A DNA stretch of 64,000 bases from CAYRVX01 sp964427875 (GTDB lineage: Bacteria > Planctomycetota > Phycisphaerae > SM23-33), in NCBI GenBank assembly GCA_964427875.1, contig CAYRVX010000021.1, forward strand, positions 1 through 64,000, in the 5' to 3' direction. Positions within the stretch are counted from its first letter, which is position 1. Every line of letters starts with the position of its first letter. The notes under the pieces were generated by a model. It had not been told where the DNA came from. It saw only the letters and a list, made by a program, of their open reading frames with translations, and did no database searches. The position numbers and the translations under genes were made by a program. Shown piece by piece: positions 23,914 to 31,824 of the stretch.

Positions 23914-25098
23914 TCAGAACGCCTTGACCGGCACTTCCGCCCCGCCCTTCTCGGCCGAGACGTAGGCGCTGTAGATCGTCGAGATCGCATCGGCGGCCAG
24001 CCGGCTGTCGCTCTCCAGCGGCTCGTCGTAGGCGACCGTCCGGTAGAACGCCTCCATCTCCTGGGGATAGCCCGTGAAGTGGTCCTCGTCCACCGACGGC
24101 TGGGTCCAGCCCTGCTTCGTGCCGATCTTCTCGACCACGTAGATGTCCTGGAAGTACCCCTCGACGGGGTTGTAGGTCTCCATGGCGTTGTTGGGGTTGA
24201 TGCGGCAGACGGTGCGGTGGTTGTTGGCGGCGACCTCGAGCCAGTTGTGGATGCCGCCGAGGATGATCTCGGAGGCGTACACGTCTCCGATGGTGCCGTC
24301 CTCGAAGACCACGTGGGTCAGGGAGAAGTCCTCGATGTCCACGTAGTCGGCGCGGAGGTGGCCCGCGTCCCGGAAGCCGTCGATTCGCGTCAGCGCGTGC
24401 GTGCGGCAGGAGACGGCCTTCGGGCGGATGGGCTTGCCGTTCCGCGCCCGGCCCTCGACGCACTTGAGGTACAGCGCCGCCGTGAGCGGGTGGCAGCCCT
24501 TGCCGATCAGCGACCCGCCGCCGGAGAACTTCCAGTAGGCGTACGTGGCGGCGTGCGAGCCGCTGTGGGCCTCCTCGCCGTGCATCCAGAGGACCTGCGC
24601 GCCGGTCTTCTCGATGATCTCCCGCTCCTTCTGGATGGAGGGGGCGTAGACCCAGTTCTCGGCGTAGAGGATCCTGCCGGCCCCGGCGGCCTCGGCGGCG
24701 CGCATCCGCTCGATGCTCGCAAGGGCCGCCTCCAGCGCGTCGGCCTTGCCGAAGGCGTCCCCGTTGAAGTCGTCCGACCCGTCGCCGAAGTAGCCGGTCA
24801 GGGGCTTCTCGACGATGGCGGACCTGCCGGCCTCCAGGGCCGCCACGGCGATCTCCTCGTGGACGACCGGCGGCGTGCAGACGTGGACGACGTCGGCCGC
24901 CTCGATGAGCGCCTCGAGGCTGTCGAAGCTGCGGATGCCTCTCTGTGCGGCGTACTCGGCCGCCTGCTCGCGGTCGATGGCGAAGACGCCGACGACCTCG
25001 ACGTTCGCCCCGTGGACCCTCTGGAGGCAGTTGTAATGAAACGTGGCCGCGAAGCCCGCGCCGACCAGCCCGGTTCGAACCGTCTTCTTCTCATCCAT
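23914..25098 (-). CDS. Gfo/Idh/MocA-family oxidoreductase
   Basis: 394 residues from ATG 25096-25098, with GGAGG upstream. The N-terminal Rossmann domain starts TGLVGAGFAATFHYN; DVVHVCTPPVVHEE and the EKP motif in SAIVEKPLTG are standard NAD(P)-binding features. The C-terminal domain carries GGSLIGKGCHPLTAALYL, holding the conserved His of the family. The block around residues 105-130 (GDGSDDFNGDAFGKADALEA) is an insertion relative to classical inositol dehydrogenases. No Tat signal is present, so it is cytoplasmic. It likely oxidises or epimerises a sugar released by the local glycosidases and sulfatases; specificity cannot be told. It precedes the DUF6807 gene and probably shares its transcript. 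Confidence 0.92.
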   Translation of the reverse strand: MDEKKTVRTGLVGAGFAATFHYNCLQRVHGANVEVVGVFAIDREQAAEYAAQRGIRSFDSLEALIEAADVVHVCTPPVVHEEIAVAALEAGRSAIVEKPLTGYFGDGSDDFNGDAFGKADALEAALASIERMRAAEAAGAGRILYAENWVYAPSIQKEREIIEKTGAQVLWMHGEEAHSGSHAATYAYWKFSGGGSLIGKGCHPLTAALYLKCVEGRARNGKPIRPKAVSCRTHALTRIDGFRDAGHLRADYVDIEDFSLTHVVFEDGTIGDVYASEIILGGIHNWLEVAANNHRTVCRINPNNAMETYNPVEGYFQDIYVVEKIGTKQGWTQPSVDEDHFTGYPQEMEAFYRTVAYDEPLESDSRLAADAISTIYSAYVSAEKGGAEVPVKAF

Positions 25099-25197
25099 GG
25101 GGCGCCTCCTCTTCTCGGGTTCGCCTTGGGGGATCATACCAGCAAAGCGGACGCAGCGACACCCTCTCGGGAAACTGAAGCAGCGGCGCCAGGCGCC

Positions 25198-28100
25198 TCA
25201 CCGGGCCGCCCGCGCGGCCCGCTCGCACGCCCGCAGGAGCACGCGCCTCGTGGTCACTTCCGGGTAGTCGCCGGCGAGCTTCCGCATCTCCTCGAGTCGC
25301 GCCGGATCGGCGAGCATGGCCAGCGCCCCGGCGGCTGCGTGGCGGACGTCCATCGCGTTGTCGAAGTCGCGCACGGCCGCCAGCAGCGCCCCGGCGGCCC
25401 GGCGGTCGCCGATCCGCCCGAGCGCGTCGGCGGCCGCGGCCCGATAGCACGGCGTCATGGCGTTGTGAAGGAACACGTTCGGCGGGTCGGGCCGGCCGAA
25501 ACTCGCCTCCGTCGGGTCCTCCGTCAGCGAGGCGATCAGCGGGCCCACGGAGCCGCGGTCGCGGAGCTTGCCCAGCGCCCGGGCCAGCATGAAGCAGGTC
25601 CAACTGCGCTTTCGCGAGGGCCTCGCGGCGCGGTGGCGCTGGTAGGCCGCCCGGATCCGCGGGGCGAAGGAGCGGTCGCGGCAGATGACCGACAGGACGT
25701 GCGCCGCTCGCGATTCCGGGCACAGCACGCCGGTCGAGCTGGCCGGCGGCGAGGCCGTCACCGCCGAACGCCATCGTTTCGCCTCGCCGGCCTGCTCGTC
25801 GCCCAGGACCGCCAGGCACGCCTCGATCACCTCGTTCGCGGCGCCGCTGCGGGCGATCACCCGCGCCGTGACGTTCTCGTACGCGTCGTTCTCGAACAGC
25901 AGCCCGCGGTCCGAGTCGATGGGGACGGCCTTGAGCATCGCCTTGGCGATCTTCGCGGCCCCCGCCGAGCCGATCGCGTCCAGCGCCTCGATAATCCGAT
26001 AGTGCACGATCGACGAGTGGCAGCCCATCAGCCAACTGTGGTCGCCCACCCGGTGGGTGTATCGCCAGAAGTCGCCCAGGTCGACGAAGGCGCCCAGCAG
26101 GATCGCCTCCGCCTCCGCCGTGGCGATCCAGCCGAGGGCCTCGGCGGCCGTCGCGGCCACGTACGCCGGGCGCTGGTGGCGGCCCAACTCGTCGTGGGCC
26201 CCCTTCCGGCAGGCCTGGGCGCCCTGACGGAGCAGCTCGCCCAGCAGGCCGACGGCCTTGGCGTCCTTCAGCCGGCCGAGCGCGCGCATGGCCTCCAGGG
26301 TCGCGCGGAGATTGTCCGGCTTGCCCGTCCGCAGAAATCCTCGCAGCGCCGCGGCCGCCGCGTTGGAGCCCACGTGCGACAGCGCGACGATGGCCTTGTG
26401 CCGCATGGCCGCGTCCGTATCCGAAAGCCGCCCGATCAGCTCCTGCTCGATGCGTGGCCAGTCGTTGGCCCGAATCCACCGCCTCCACGCTTCGTCCCCG
26501 CGGCCGCCGAGAGGCGCGTAGCCGTCAAACGGCTCGGCGTGGCCGGTGAGGTTCTCCAGCGCCAGGTGGGCCGCCTGGGCCACGGCAGGGTCGCGATCGA
26601 GCAGTGCCTTCAGGAGCGGCGCAATCGCCCGCCGGTCTCCACAGGCGGACAAGGCGAGGGCCGCGGCGATCCGCAGCTCCCGGGGCCCGTCGGCCAGCGG
26701 CCCCGCCAGCGCCTGGACGGCCGCCCGGTCGCGGAAGATCGCCAGCCGCCGCGCCGCGGAGATCCCGAGCGCCTCGTCGGGGCCGCGAAGCTGCTCCATC
26801 AACGCCTGGACTTCCCCTCTTCGCCCAAGGCCGTACAGGTCGATCGACGCCACCTCGCGGAAGCGGTCCAGTTGGAGGTTCAGCACGCCGCCGTTGGCGG
26901 CGTTGTTGCCGCGGAAGCGATGCGGGCGCCCCTGGCCGAGCAGCCGGACCGGCCGGGCCTGCATGGCCAGCAGGCCGCCGGCGGCGTTCGGCGCCGACGG
27001 GCGGGCGCCGTGACAGCCCACGCACGAGCGCCGCTCGCCGGGGCGGACGTAGATCCACGTCATCTCGTTGACGACGCTGCGGCCCTCGGCGTCCACCGCC
27101 TGGAGCGCCAGCGCCCGGTCGGCGGGAACCTCGAGGCAGAACGACCCGTCCGGCGCCAGCGGGGCCGTGCCCAGCTCCACCGCCTCCACGCCGATGTGAT
27201 CGTAGGAATGCCTCGCCGAGCGGTTCGTCAGCGGCCGGCCCTCGTAGACGCGGATCGCCCGCACGCGGGAGAGTTCGGCCTGCGTCTGCTTGCCCGCCAA
27301 GACGTTCTGGCAGATCAGGAAGCCCGTCCTGCCGATCCCGCCGGCCGCGTCGTCGGGCACGGAGGAGGAGATCGCCGGCGGCCGGGGGCGCGGGCCGAGA
27401 TACACCGGCGAGTGCACGTCATAGGTGTCCCGCCCGTGAAGGCGAACGATGCCGCCGGTCTGGAGGTCCAGTAAGCCGATCGCCGCCATGCCGGCGGTCG
27501 TGCAGAGCAGCCGACCGTCGGGCATGGGCGAGATGTCGAACAGGCCCATACCCGAGCTGATCACGATCGGCGGGTCCACGCCGCCGGCCGAGATCACCAG
27601 CCCGTGCTGCGAGAGGCACGCCACCCGCCCGTCGGGCAGCGGGGCCGGGCTGCCGTAGCCGTAGCGGCGCAGCCAACTGGCGTTCTGTTCGGCGGCCGTC
27701 GAGGCGTCGTAGCCGATCGCGTACCGGTCGGCCCCCAGCAGGACCTGCCCGGCCGTGCCGTCCGGACGCGTCACGTGGATCTGTGTCTCGACCTTCGCCC
27801 GCTCCAGGAAGTTGTCGCAACGGATGAAGGCGATCAGCCCGTCCGCCGTGATCCGCGGCTCGTTGTCGCCCACGATGTGATAGGTGATCGGCCGGATGTC
27901 CCCCCCGTCGGCCCCCATGACGAACAGGCTCCTGGCGGGGTTTCCGTGGTACTCCTCGCGGCTGCCGAGCCGCGTGGAGCTGAAGAGGATGCGTCCGTCG
28001 GGCATCTCGGCGGGGTCGAAGTCGTGGAACGCCCCTGCAGTGAGGCGCTGCGGCTCGCCGCCGCCGGCGGGCAGGCGCCAGACGTGGAAGAACTTCTCGC

Positions 28101-29028
28101 CGTCGCGCGCCATGGCGAAGTAGATCGTCCGGCCGTCGTAGGAGACGCTGGGCGAGCCGATGACGCCGCTGCCGGCGGTGAGGAGCATGCGCGGTGCCGC
28201 GTCCGGGCGGGCGGGCGAGAGAACGTGAAGCTGCCGCCCCAGCACGCTCGGCCCGGGCTTGTCCATCTCGAGGTAGGCTCGCGACCCGCGGATGCGCCAG
28301 ACGCACTGCGGCAGGCGCGTCGAGCTCTCGGGGACCCGCCCGGTCAGGAAGACGACGCCCGCCGGCCAGCGGAAACCCTCGGGCGGCTCGGCGAACCGTA
28401 CGGCCAGGCGGCGCCGGCCCCGCGCCGGCGAGGGCGGCCCGGGATACGTCACCGTGCCCCAGATCCCCTTGCCCATGGCCGCCAGCTCGACGGCGGGGGG
28501 CCACTTGGAGCCGTCGAACTCGTTGTGCGTCCAGCCCGTCTGGGGGCCCACCGAGAACGCCCACGTCCGGTCGGTGTGCAGTTCGATCGGCGCGCGATCC
28601 TTGAAGTCCATGCGCAAGGCCGCGACCAGCCCCGCCGGGCCGCCGAGGTTGATCCCGCGAATGGCGATCACGTTCCCCCCGGGCGTCAGGAGATGGGCGA
28701 CGTCGTACTTCTCCACGGACCGCCAGTAGCCCGAGTCGTACCCCGTCTCGCCGCCGACGAGCGATCCGTTGACGAAGACCTCGTAGCCGTTGTCGGCGGT
28801 GACCAGCACGGCCGCCGAGGTCGGCCTGGCCGGCAGGTCGACCGTCCTGCGGAAGTAGCAGGAGACGACGCCTTCCCGCAGGGCGTCCCTGGCGTTCCAG
28901 ATCCAGAACGCCTTGCCCAGGGCGGGCAGAGTAGCGGCCGGCGGCCTCTCGAGCTCCGCCGAGGGCGCCGCCGAAGTCACAAGGGCTGACAGGATCGTCG
29001 CCACACGCAACGTGACAAGAAGCTCCAC
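25198..29028 (-). CDS. Giant secreted mosaic protein: galactose-binding-like, TolB-like propeller, CxxCH, HEAT repeats
   Basis: 1,276 residues from GTG 29026-29028, chosen because AAAGGA precedes it and a signal peptide follows (MELLVTLRVATILSALVTSA). Residues about 30-190 resemble an alpha-L-rhamnosidase N-domain/galactose-binding fold (NGYEVFVNGSLVGG). About 230-650 form a TolB/PD40-like propeller (SPSVSYDGRTIYFAMARDGE; DPAEMPDGRILFSSTR). A single haem-binding-type motif Cys669-Val-Gly-Cys672-His673 follows, in the ERRSCVGCH context seen in the hydrazine-synthase-alpha-like domain of planctomycetes. About 745-1270 are HEAT/PBS-lyase-type repeats. It is probably periplasmic or surface exposed and may bind a c-type haem. 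It is not hydrazine synthase itself, which has a different architecture. Confidence 0.82.
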   Translation of the reverse strand: MELLVTLRVATILSALVTSAAPSAELERPPAATLPALGKAFWIWNARDALREGVVSCYFRRTVDLPARPTSAAVLVTADNGYEVFVNGSLVGGETGYDSGYWRSVEKYDVAHLLTPGGNVIAIRGINLGGPAGLVAALRMDFKDRAPIELHTDRTWAFSVGPQTGWTHNEFDGSKWPPAVELAAMGKGIWGTVTYPGPPSPARGRRRLAVRFAEPPEGFRWPAGVVFLTGRVPESSTRLPQCVWRIRGSRAYLEMDKPGPSVLGRQLHVLSPARPDAAPRMLLTAGSGVIGSPSVSYDGRTIYFAMARDGEKFFHVWRLPAGGGEPQRLTAGAFHDFDPAEMPDGRILFSSTRLGSREEYHGNPARSLFVMGADGGDIRPITYHIVGDNEPRITADGLIAFIRCDNFLERAKVETQIHVTRPDGTAGQVLLGADRYAIGYDASTAAEQNASWLRRYGYGSPAPLPDGRVACLSQHGLVISAGGVDPPIVISSGMGLFDISPMPDGRLLCTTAGMAAIGLLDLQTGGIVRLHGRDTYDVHSPVYLGPRPRPPAISSSVPDDAAGGIGRTGFLICQNVLAGKQTQAELSRVRAIRVYEGRPLTNRSARHSYDHIGVEAVELGTAPLAPDGSFCLEVPADRALALQAVDAEGRSVVNEMTWIYVRPGERRSCVGCHGARPSAPNAAGGLLAMQARPVRLLGQGRPHRFRGNNAANGGVLNLQLDRFREVASIDLYGLGRRGEVQALMEQLRGPDEALGISAARRLAIFRDRAAVQALAGPLADGPRELRIAAALALSACGDRRAIAPLLKALLDRDPAVAQAAHLALENLTGHAEPFDGYAPLGGRGDEAWRRWIRANDWPRIEQELIGRLSDTDAAMRHKAIVALSHVGSNAAAAALRGFLRTGKPDNLRATLEAMRALGRLKDAKAVGLLGELLRQGAQACRKGAHDELGRHQRPAYVAATAAEALGWIATAEAEAILLGAFVDLGDFWRYTHRVGDHSWLMGCHSSIVHYRIIEALDAIGSAGAAKIAKAMLKAVPIDSDRGLLFENDAYENVTARVIARSGAANEVIEACLAVLGDEQAGEAKRWRSAVTASPPASSTGVLCPESRAAHVLSVICRDRSFAPRIRAAYQRHRAARPSRKRSWTCFMLARALGKLRDRGSVGPLIASLTEDPTEASFGRPDPPNVFLHNAMTPCYRAAAADALGRIGDRRAAGALLAAVRDFDNAMDVRHAAAGALAMLADPARLEEMRKLAGDYPEVTTRRVLLRACERAARAAR

Positions 29029-29105
29029 ACGGGGTCCTTTCCTTGGCGGCTCGGGCCGCCCGCTCCCTGCCGGTCGCGGCTCAGGGCGTGGTGGTGCGCG
29101 GTGGC

Positions 29106-29696
29106 CTACTTTTCCCAGAACTTCCACCACGGATGGGGCCCGTCGCGCTGCGCCGACGGCGTGGGCGCGGGATGATGTGCCGGTGCGGGCAGCATGGCCT
29201 GGAGGTCGCGGAGCCTGGTGCGGGCGAAATTGGCGGGGTTCTGGCGAAAGGCCGCCACGGAGGCCTCGCGGAAGAACGCCGATTCCGGCGGCAGCTCCTC
29301 GCCGCGATAGAACTTCAGCGCTTCGGACAGACACAGCGACGCCTGGCGGGCCGATGTCCTCGCATCGACCGGCGAGCCCTCCGACGCGGCCGACTCCGAA
29401 AAGAGATAGTACAGGCTGACCCATTGAGACAGGTCGATGATGCGGCTGGGCTGCCTGGACGGGTTGATGCAGTCGGCGTCGTCGGTGTCGGCGGGCACGT
29501 CGTGCTCCCAGTGGAAGCGGAAGGCCACTTCGAAGCCGCATCGCTTGCACCGCGCCCGGACGGTCGCCTCGCCGCCGGCGACGGGCAGATCGGTCTCTTC
29601 CGGGACGAGCGGGCCGCGCCCGCAGTGGGCGCAGGAGGTCACCATCAGGTAGTAGTGCAGCTCGTTCGATGTGTGTGCCCGCAGAGGCTCGTTCAT
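29106..29696 (-). CDS. Hypothetical zinc-ribbon protein
   Basis: 196 residues from ATG 29694-29696, with AGGAGCG upstream. Cys22-x2-Cys25 and Cys50-x2-Cys53 form a likely zinc ribbon, with LHYYLMVTSCAHCGRGPLVP before and ATVRARCKRCGFEVAFRFHW after. The second half is helical (RIIDLSQWVSLYYLFSESAA; ASVAAFRQNPANFARTRLRD) and could be a partial TPR-like region. No signal peptide or membrane segment. It lies 78 bases upstream of the giant mosaic gene and about 65 downstream of a lipoprotein gene on the same strand. I recognise no named family; a nucleic-acid or protein-binding role is possible. Confidence 0.75.
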   Translation of the reverse strand: MNEPLRAHTSNELHYYLMVTSCAHCGRGPLVPEETDLPVAGGEATVRARCKRCGFEVAFRFHWEHDVPADTDDADCINPSRQPSRIIDLSQWVSLYYLFSESAASEGSPVDARTSARQASLCLSEALKFYRGEELPPESAFFREASVAAFRQNPANFARTRLRDLQAMLPAPAHHPAPTPSAQRDGPHPWWKFWEK

Positions 29697-29760
29697 GCTG
29701 CGCTCCTGGGCTTTGAACCACGCATCGAATGTGAGGTGACGGCCGCAGCCGCAGGTGAGA

Positions 29761-30642
29761 CTAAGGTGTCCCGCCGGCTGCGGAGCCGCCGGCTGCGGCC
29801 CCCGCGCCTCCCATGGCGCCGGTCAGCTTGTCCATGGCCGGCTTGACCAGTTCCTCGAATAACTGCATGGCCTTCTGGTCGATGTTGTCCTTGGTGACCC
29901 CGGCGTCCCGGATGCCGTCCGTGAGCGTCTTCACGAAGCGCATCTGCGCCTTGGCCAGCTCCCCCAGGGCTGCGTAGATGCCCTTGTCGGCACTGCTGAA
30001 CTGGATCTGCCAGCCGTCGGCGCCCTTCGTGAACCGCAACGGCGAGTTGCCCCCGCTGACGGTGACGGAGTTCCCGTCGAGCTCGTAATTCAGCGCATCT
30101 GTCGCCAGGTCGCCGAGCGTGGCCAGCACGGGCCCGCCGCCGGGGCCCTTGGCGAGCGCCTGATTGAGGAAAGCGGGCACCTCCTTCATTGCGAGGTCCT
30201 CCCGGACCGCCTTGTCGAAGGCGGCGGCGGCCGGGGCCAGCTCGGACAGGGCTGAGATCGTCCCCTTCATCGCGCCGCTGTCGGCGGGGCCGATGTACGG
30301 CAGGACCGCCGAGAGCTGGCCGGTCTTGCCGGCCTCGATCATCTGGCCCATGATCTGCCTGATCTCCTTGACGAGCGGGTCTTCCGCGGTCGCGCCGGCG
30401 CCGCCCGCCCCGGGGGCTCCCGAGCCCCTGACCGCCTCGGCCGCCTTCCTGTCGCGAGCGGCGATCAGGGCCTGGTCGGCCAGGAGATTCCGGTCCGCGC
30501 GGACCACGAGATTGGACGGCGGCGCGTCGATCTCGGGATCGTAGTCCGCGGTCTCCTCCGGCGGGCTGTCGCCTTCACAGCCGACCAGCAGGCCCATCGT
30601 CCCCGCGCCAAGGATCATCCATGCAATCGCCCAGTACCTCAT
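29761..30642 (-). CDS. Putative lipoprotein, unknown function
   Basis: 293 residues from ATG 30640-30642, with GAAGGAG upstream. The N-terminus MRYWAIAWMILGAGTMGLLV is followed by Gly-Cys22, a lipobox (L-V-G-C) for lipidation, then Glu-Gly-Asp. The mature part is Ala/Gly-rich and helical, with a central segment (TDALNYELDGNSVTVSGGNS) that looks like a small beta-domain, and a Gly/Ala-rich C-terminal tail. The pattern ('is the value or parameter after the helix correct' type DUF4878-like beta layer) is only vaguely reminiscent of lipoproteins with a cystatin-like fold; I do not assign one. It is envelope located by inference. It is the first gene of a minus-strand group with the zinc-ribbon protein and the giant mosaic. 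Confidence 0.75.
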   Translation of the reverse strand: MRYWAIAWMILGAGTMGLLVGCEGDSPPEETADYDPEIDAPPSNLVVRADRNLLADQALIAARDRKAAEAVRGSGAPGAGGAGATAEDPLVKEIRQIMGQMIEAGKTGQLSAVLPYIGPADSGAMKGTISALSELAPAAAAFDKAVREDLAMKEVPAFLNQALAKGPGGGPVLATLGDLATDALNYELDGNSVTVSGGNSPLRFTKGADGWQIQFSSADKGIYAALGELAKAQMRFVKTLTDGIRDAGVTKDNIDQKAMQLFEELVKPAMDKLTGAMGGAGAAAGGSAAGGTP

Positions 30643-30741
30643 CTCAGACTCCTTCGAGCCAGGTGGCCTGGCCGTCTCGTGCCCATACGCTACCACGGAA
30701 GCCGCCGCCCGTCCATCCCGCGCCGGCCGGCGGCGCGGACG

Positions 30742-31638
30742 TCAGACCTCTTCGGCTTCCTCCTCATCCTCGGCCTCTTCGGCCGGCGTCTCTCCGGCCC
30801 AGGCGATCCCCAACGCCCCGAGGGCGTCGCGCTCGACCATGCCGCGCAGGGCCTCGCGGGGCACGGACGGCAGGTTCGTGCCCTGCGTCACCTCGTGCAT
30901 GCTGTAGACGCACTTGATGGCCTCGGCCGCGCAAGAATAGGGAAAATCGCTGCCGAACAGCACCTTGTCCATCACGTTGAACTGGTGGGCCAGCACGAGC
31001 GCGTTGTACGCCTGCCACGGGCGATGGATCAGCCCGGAGATGTCCCCGTACACCCGCGGATGCTTGCCCAGCAGCGCGATCCCCTCCTCGATCCACGGAT
31101 GACCCAGCGACGAGATCACGATCACCAGGTCGGGGAAGTCCGTGGCGATCTCGTCCAGCAGCGACGGGCGGGCGTACTCCATCCGGCCGGTCGTCGGGAA
31201 ATGCGTGCTCTGGCAGAAGAACACCGGCACGGCACGGCTGCCGGCCAGCTCGTACAGGCCCATCGCCCGGCTGTCGGCCGGGTGGAGATTCTGCATCGCC
31301 GGGCTGAGCGTCAGGCCGCGGAACTCGGCCTGCTTCAGGAGCGCCTCGGCCCGCTCGACGGCGCCGTCCTCGGCGGGGTCCACCGCCGCGATGCCGATCA
31401 TCTTGTCCCGATGCCGCGAGACGTAGTCGGCGACGAACTCGTTGGGGACCTCCGCTTCCAGATCGACGCTGCGGACAGCCAGCACGAGGCACTTGTCAAC
31501 GCACTCAGCCGCGAGCGCATGGTCGGCGGGCCCGGCCGACACCCGGTCGCGACCCGTCTGCCTGCGGATGAACTCCTCGCCGCCGCGGCCGAGCTGCTCG
31601 GCGCTGGACCATATGTGTGTATGACAGTCGACGATCAT
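30742..31638 (-). CDS. Amidohydrolase-family protein
   Basis: 298 residues from ATG 31636-31638, with GGAAGG upstream. MIVDCHTHIWSSAEQLG gives the H-x-H metal site, VFFCQSTHFPTTGRMEYARP has a His, VIVISSLGHPWIEEGIALLG provides the G-x-P-W block with the next His, and KVLFGSDFPYS holds the late Asp ligand (GSD). These are the ordered motifs of amidohydrolase_2 (PF04909 type). The C-terminus is extremely acidic (AEEAEDEEEAEEV). No signal is seen. It shares the fold but little sequence with the protein at 2136-2939. It has its own promoter; the substrate is unknown. Confidence 0.88.
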   Translation of the reverse strand: MIVDCHTHIWSSAEQLGRGGEEFIRRQTGRDRVSAGPADHALAAECVDKCLVLAVRSVDLEAEVPNEFVADYVSRHRDKMIGIAAVDPAEDGAVERAEALLKQAEFRGLTLSPAMQNLHPADSRAMGLYELAGSRAVPVFFCQSTHFPTTGRMEYARPSLLDEIATDFPDLVIVISSLGHPWIEEGIALLGKHPRVYGDISGLIHRPWQAYNALVLAHQFNVMDKVLFGSDFPYSCAAEAIKCVYSMHEVTQGTNLPSVPREALRGMVERDALGALGIAWAGETPAEEAEDEEEAEEV

Positions 31639-31689
31639 CCGGACCTTCCATCCCCGCCGGCCACGCCGACGAGCGGACGTCACGACGGT

Positions 31690-31718
31690 ATTCTAGGGCC
31701 AACGCCTCCTGCACGCAA
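31690..31718 (-). promoter_or_regulatory. Putative sigma70-type promoter of the amidohydrolase gene
   Basis: On the minus strand TTGCGT (31713-31718), exact 17-base spacer, TAGAAT (31690-31695), about 50 bases upstream of the ATG at 31638. Confidence 0.55.
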
Positions 31719-31824
31719 CCGTGTAAGCCGCCCAAATGCGCGCCCCCCCCCCGCCGGGGCCGGGTCCGCGGGAACGCACAATGCTTCCGGGAGCCGGCCG
31801 GTCACCGGCGCAGGCGCGGCTGAG

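Noticed and set aside
24079..27474. Plus-strand open frame of more than 1,100 codons
   Set aside because: It spans the antisense of an unambiguous Gfo/Idh/MocA gene and half of the HEAT giant; composition is Arg/Gly/Val-rich and it shows no family blocks.
31743..31752. Run of ten C bases upstream of the amidohydrolase as a phase-variation tract
   Set aside because: It lies upstream of the promoter boxes and outside any reading frame; a single homopolymer in GC-rich DNA is weak evidence.
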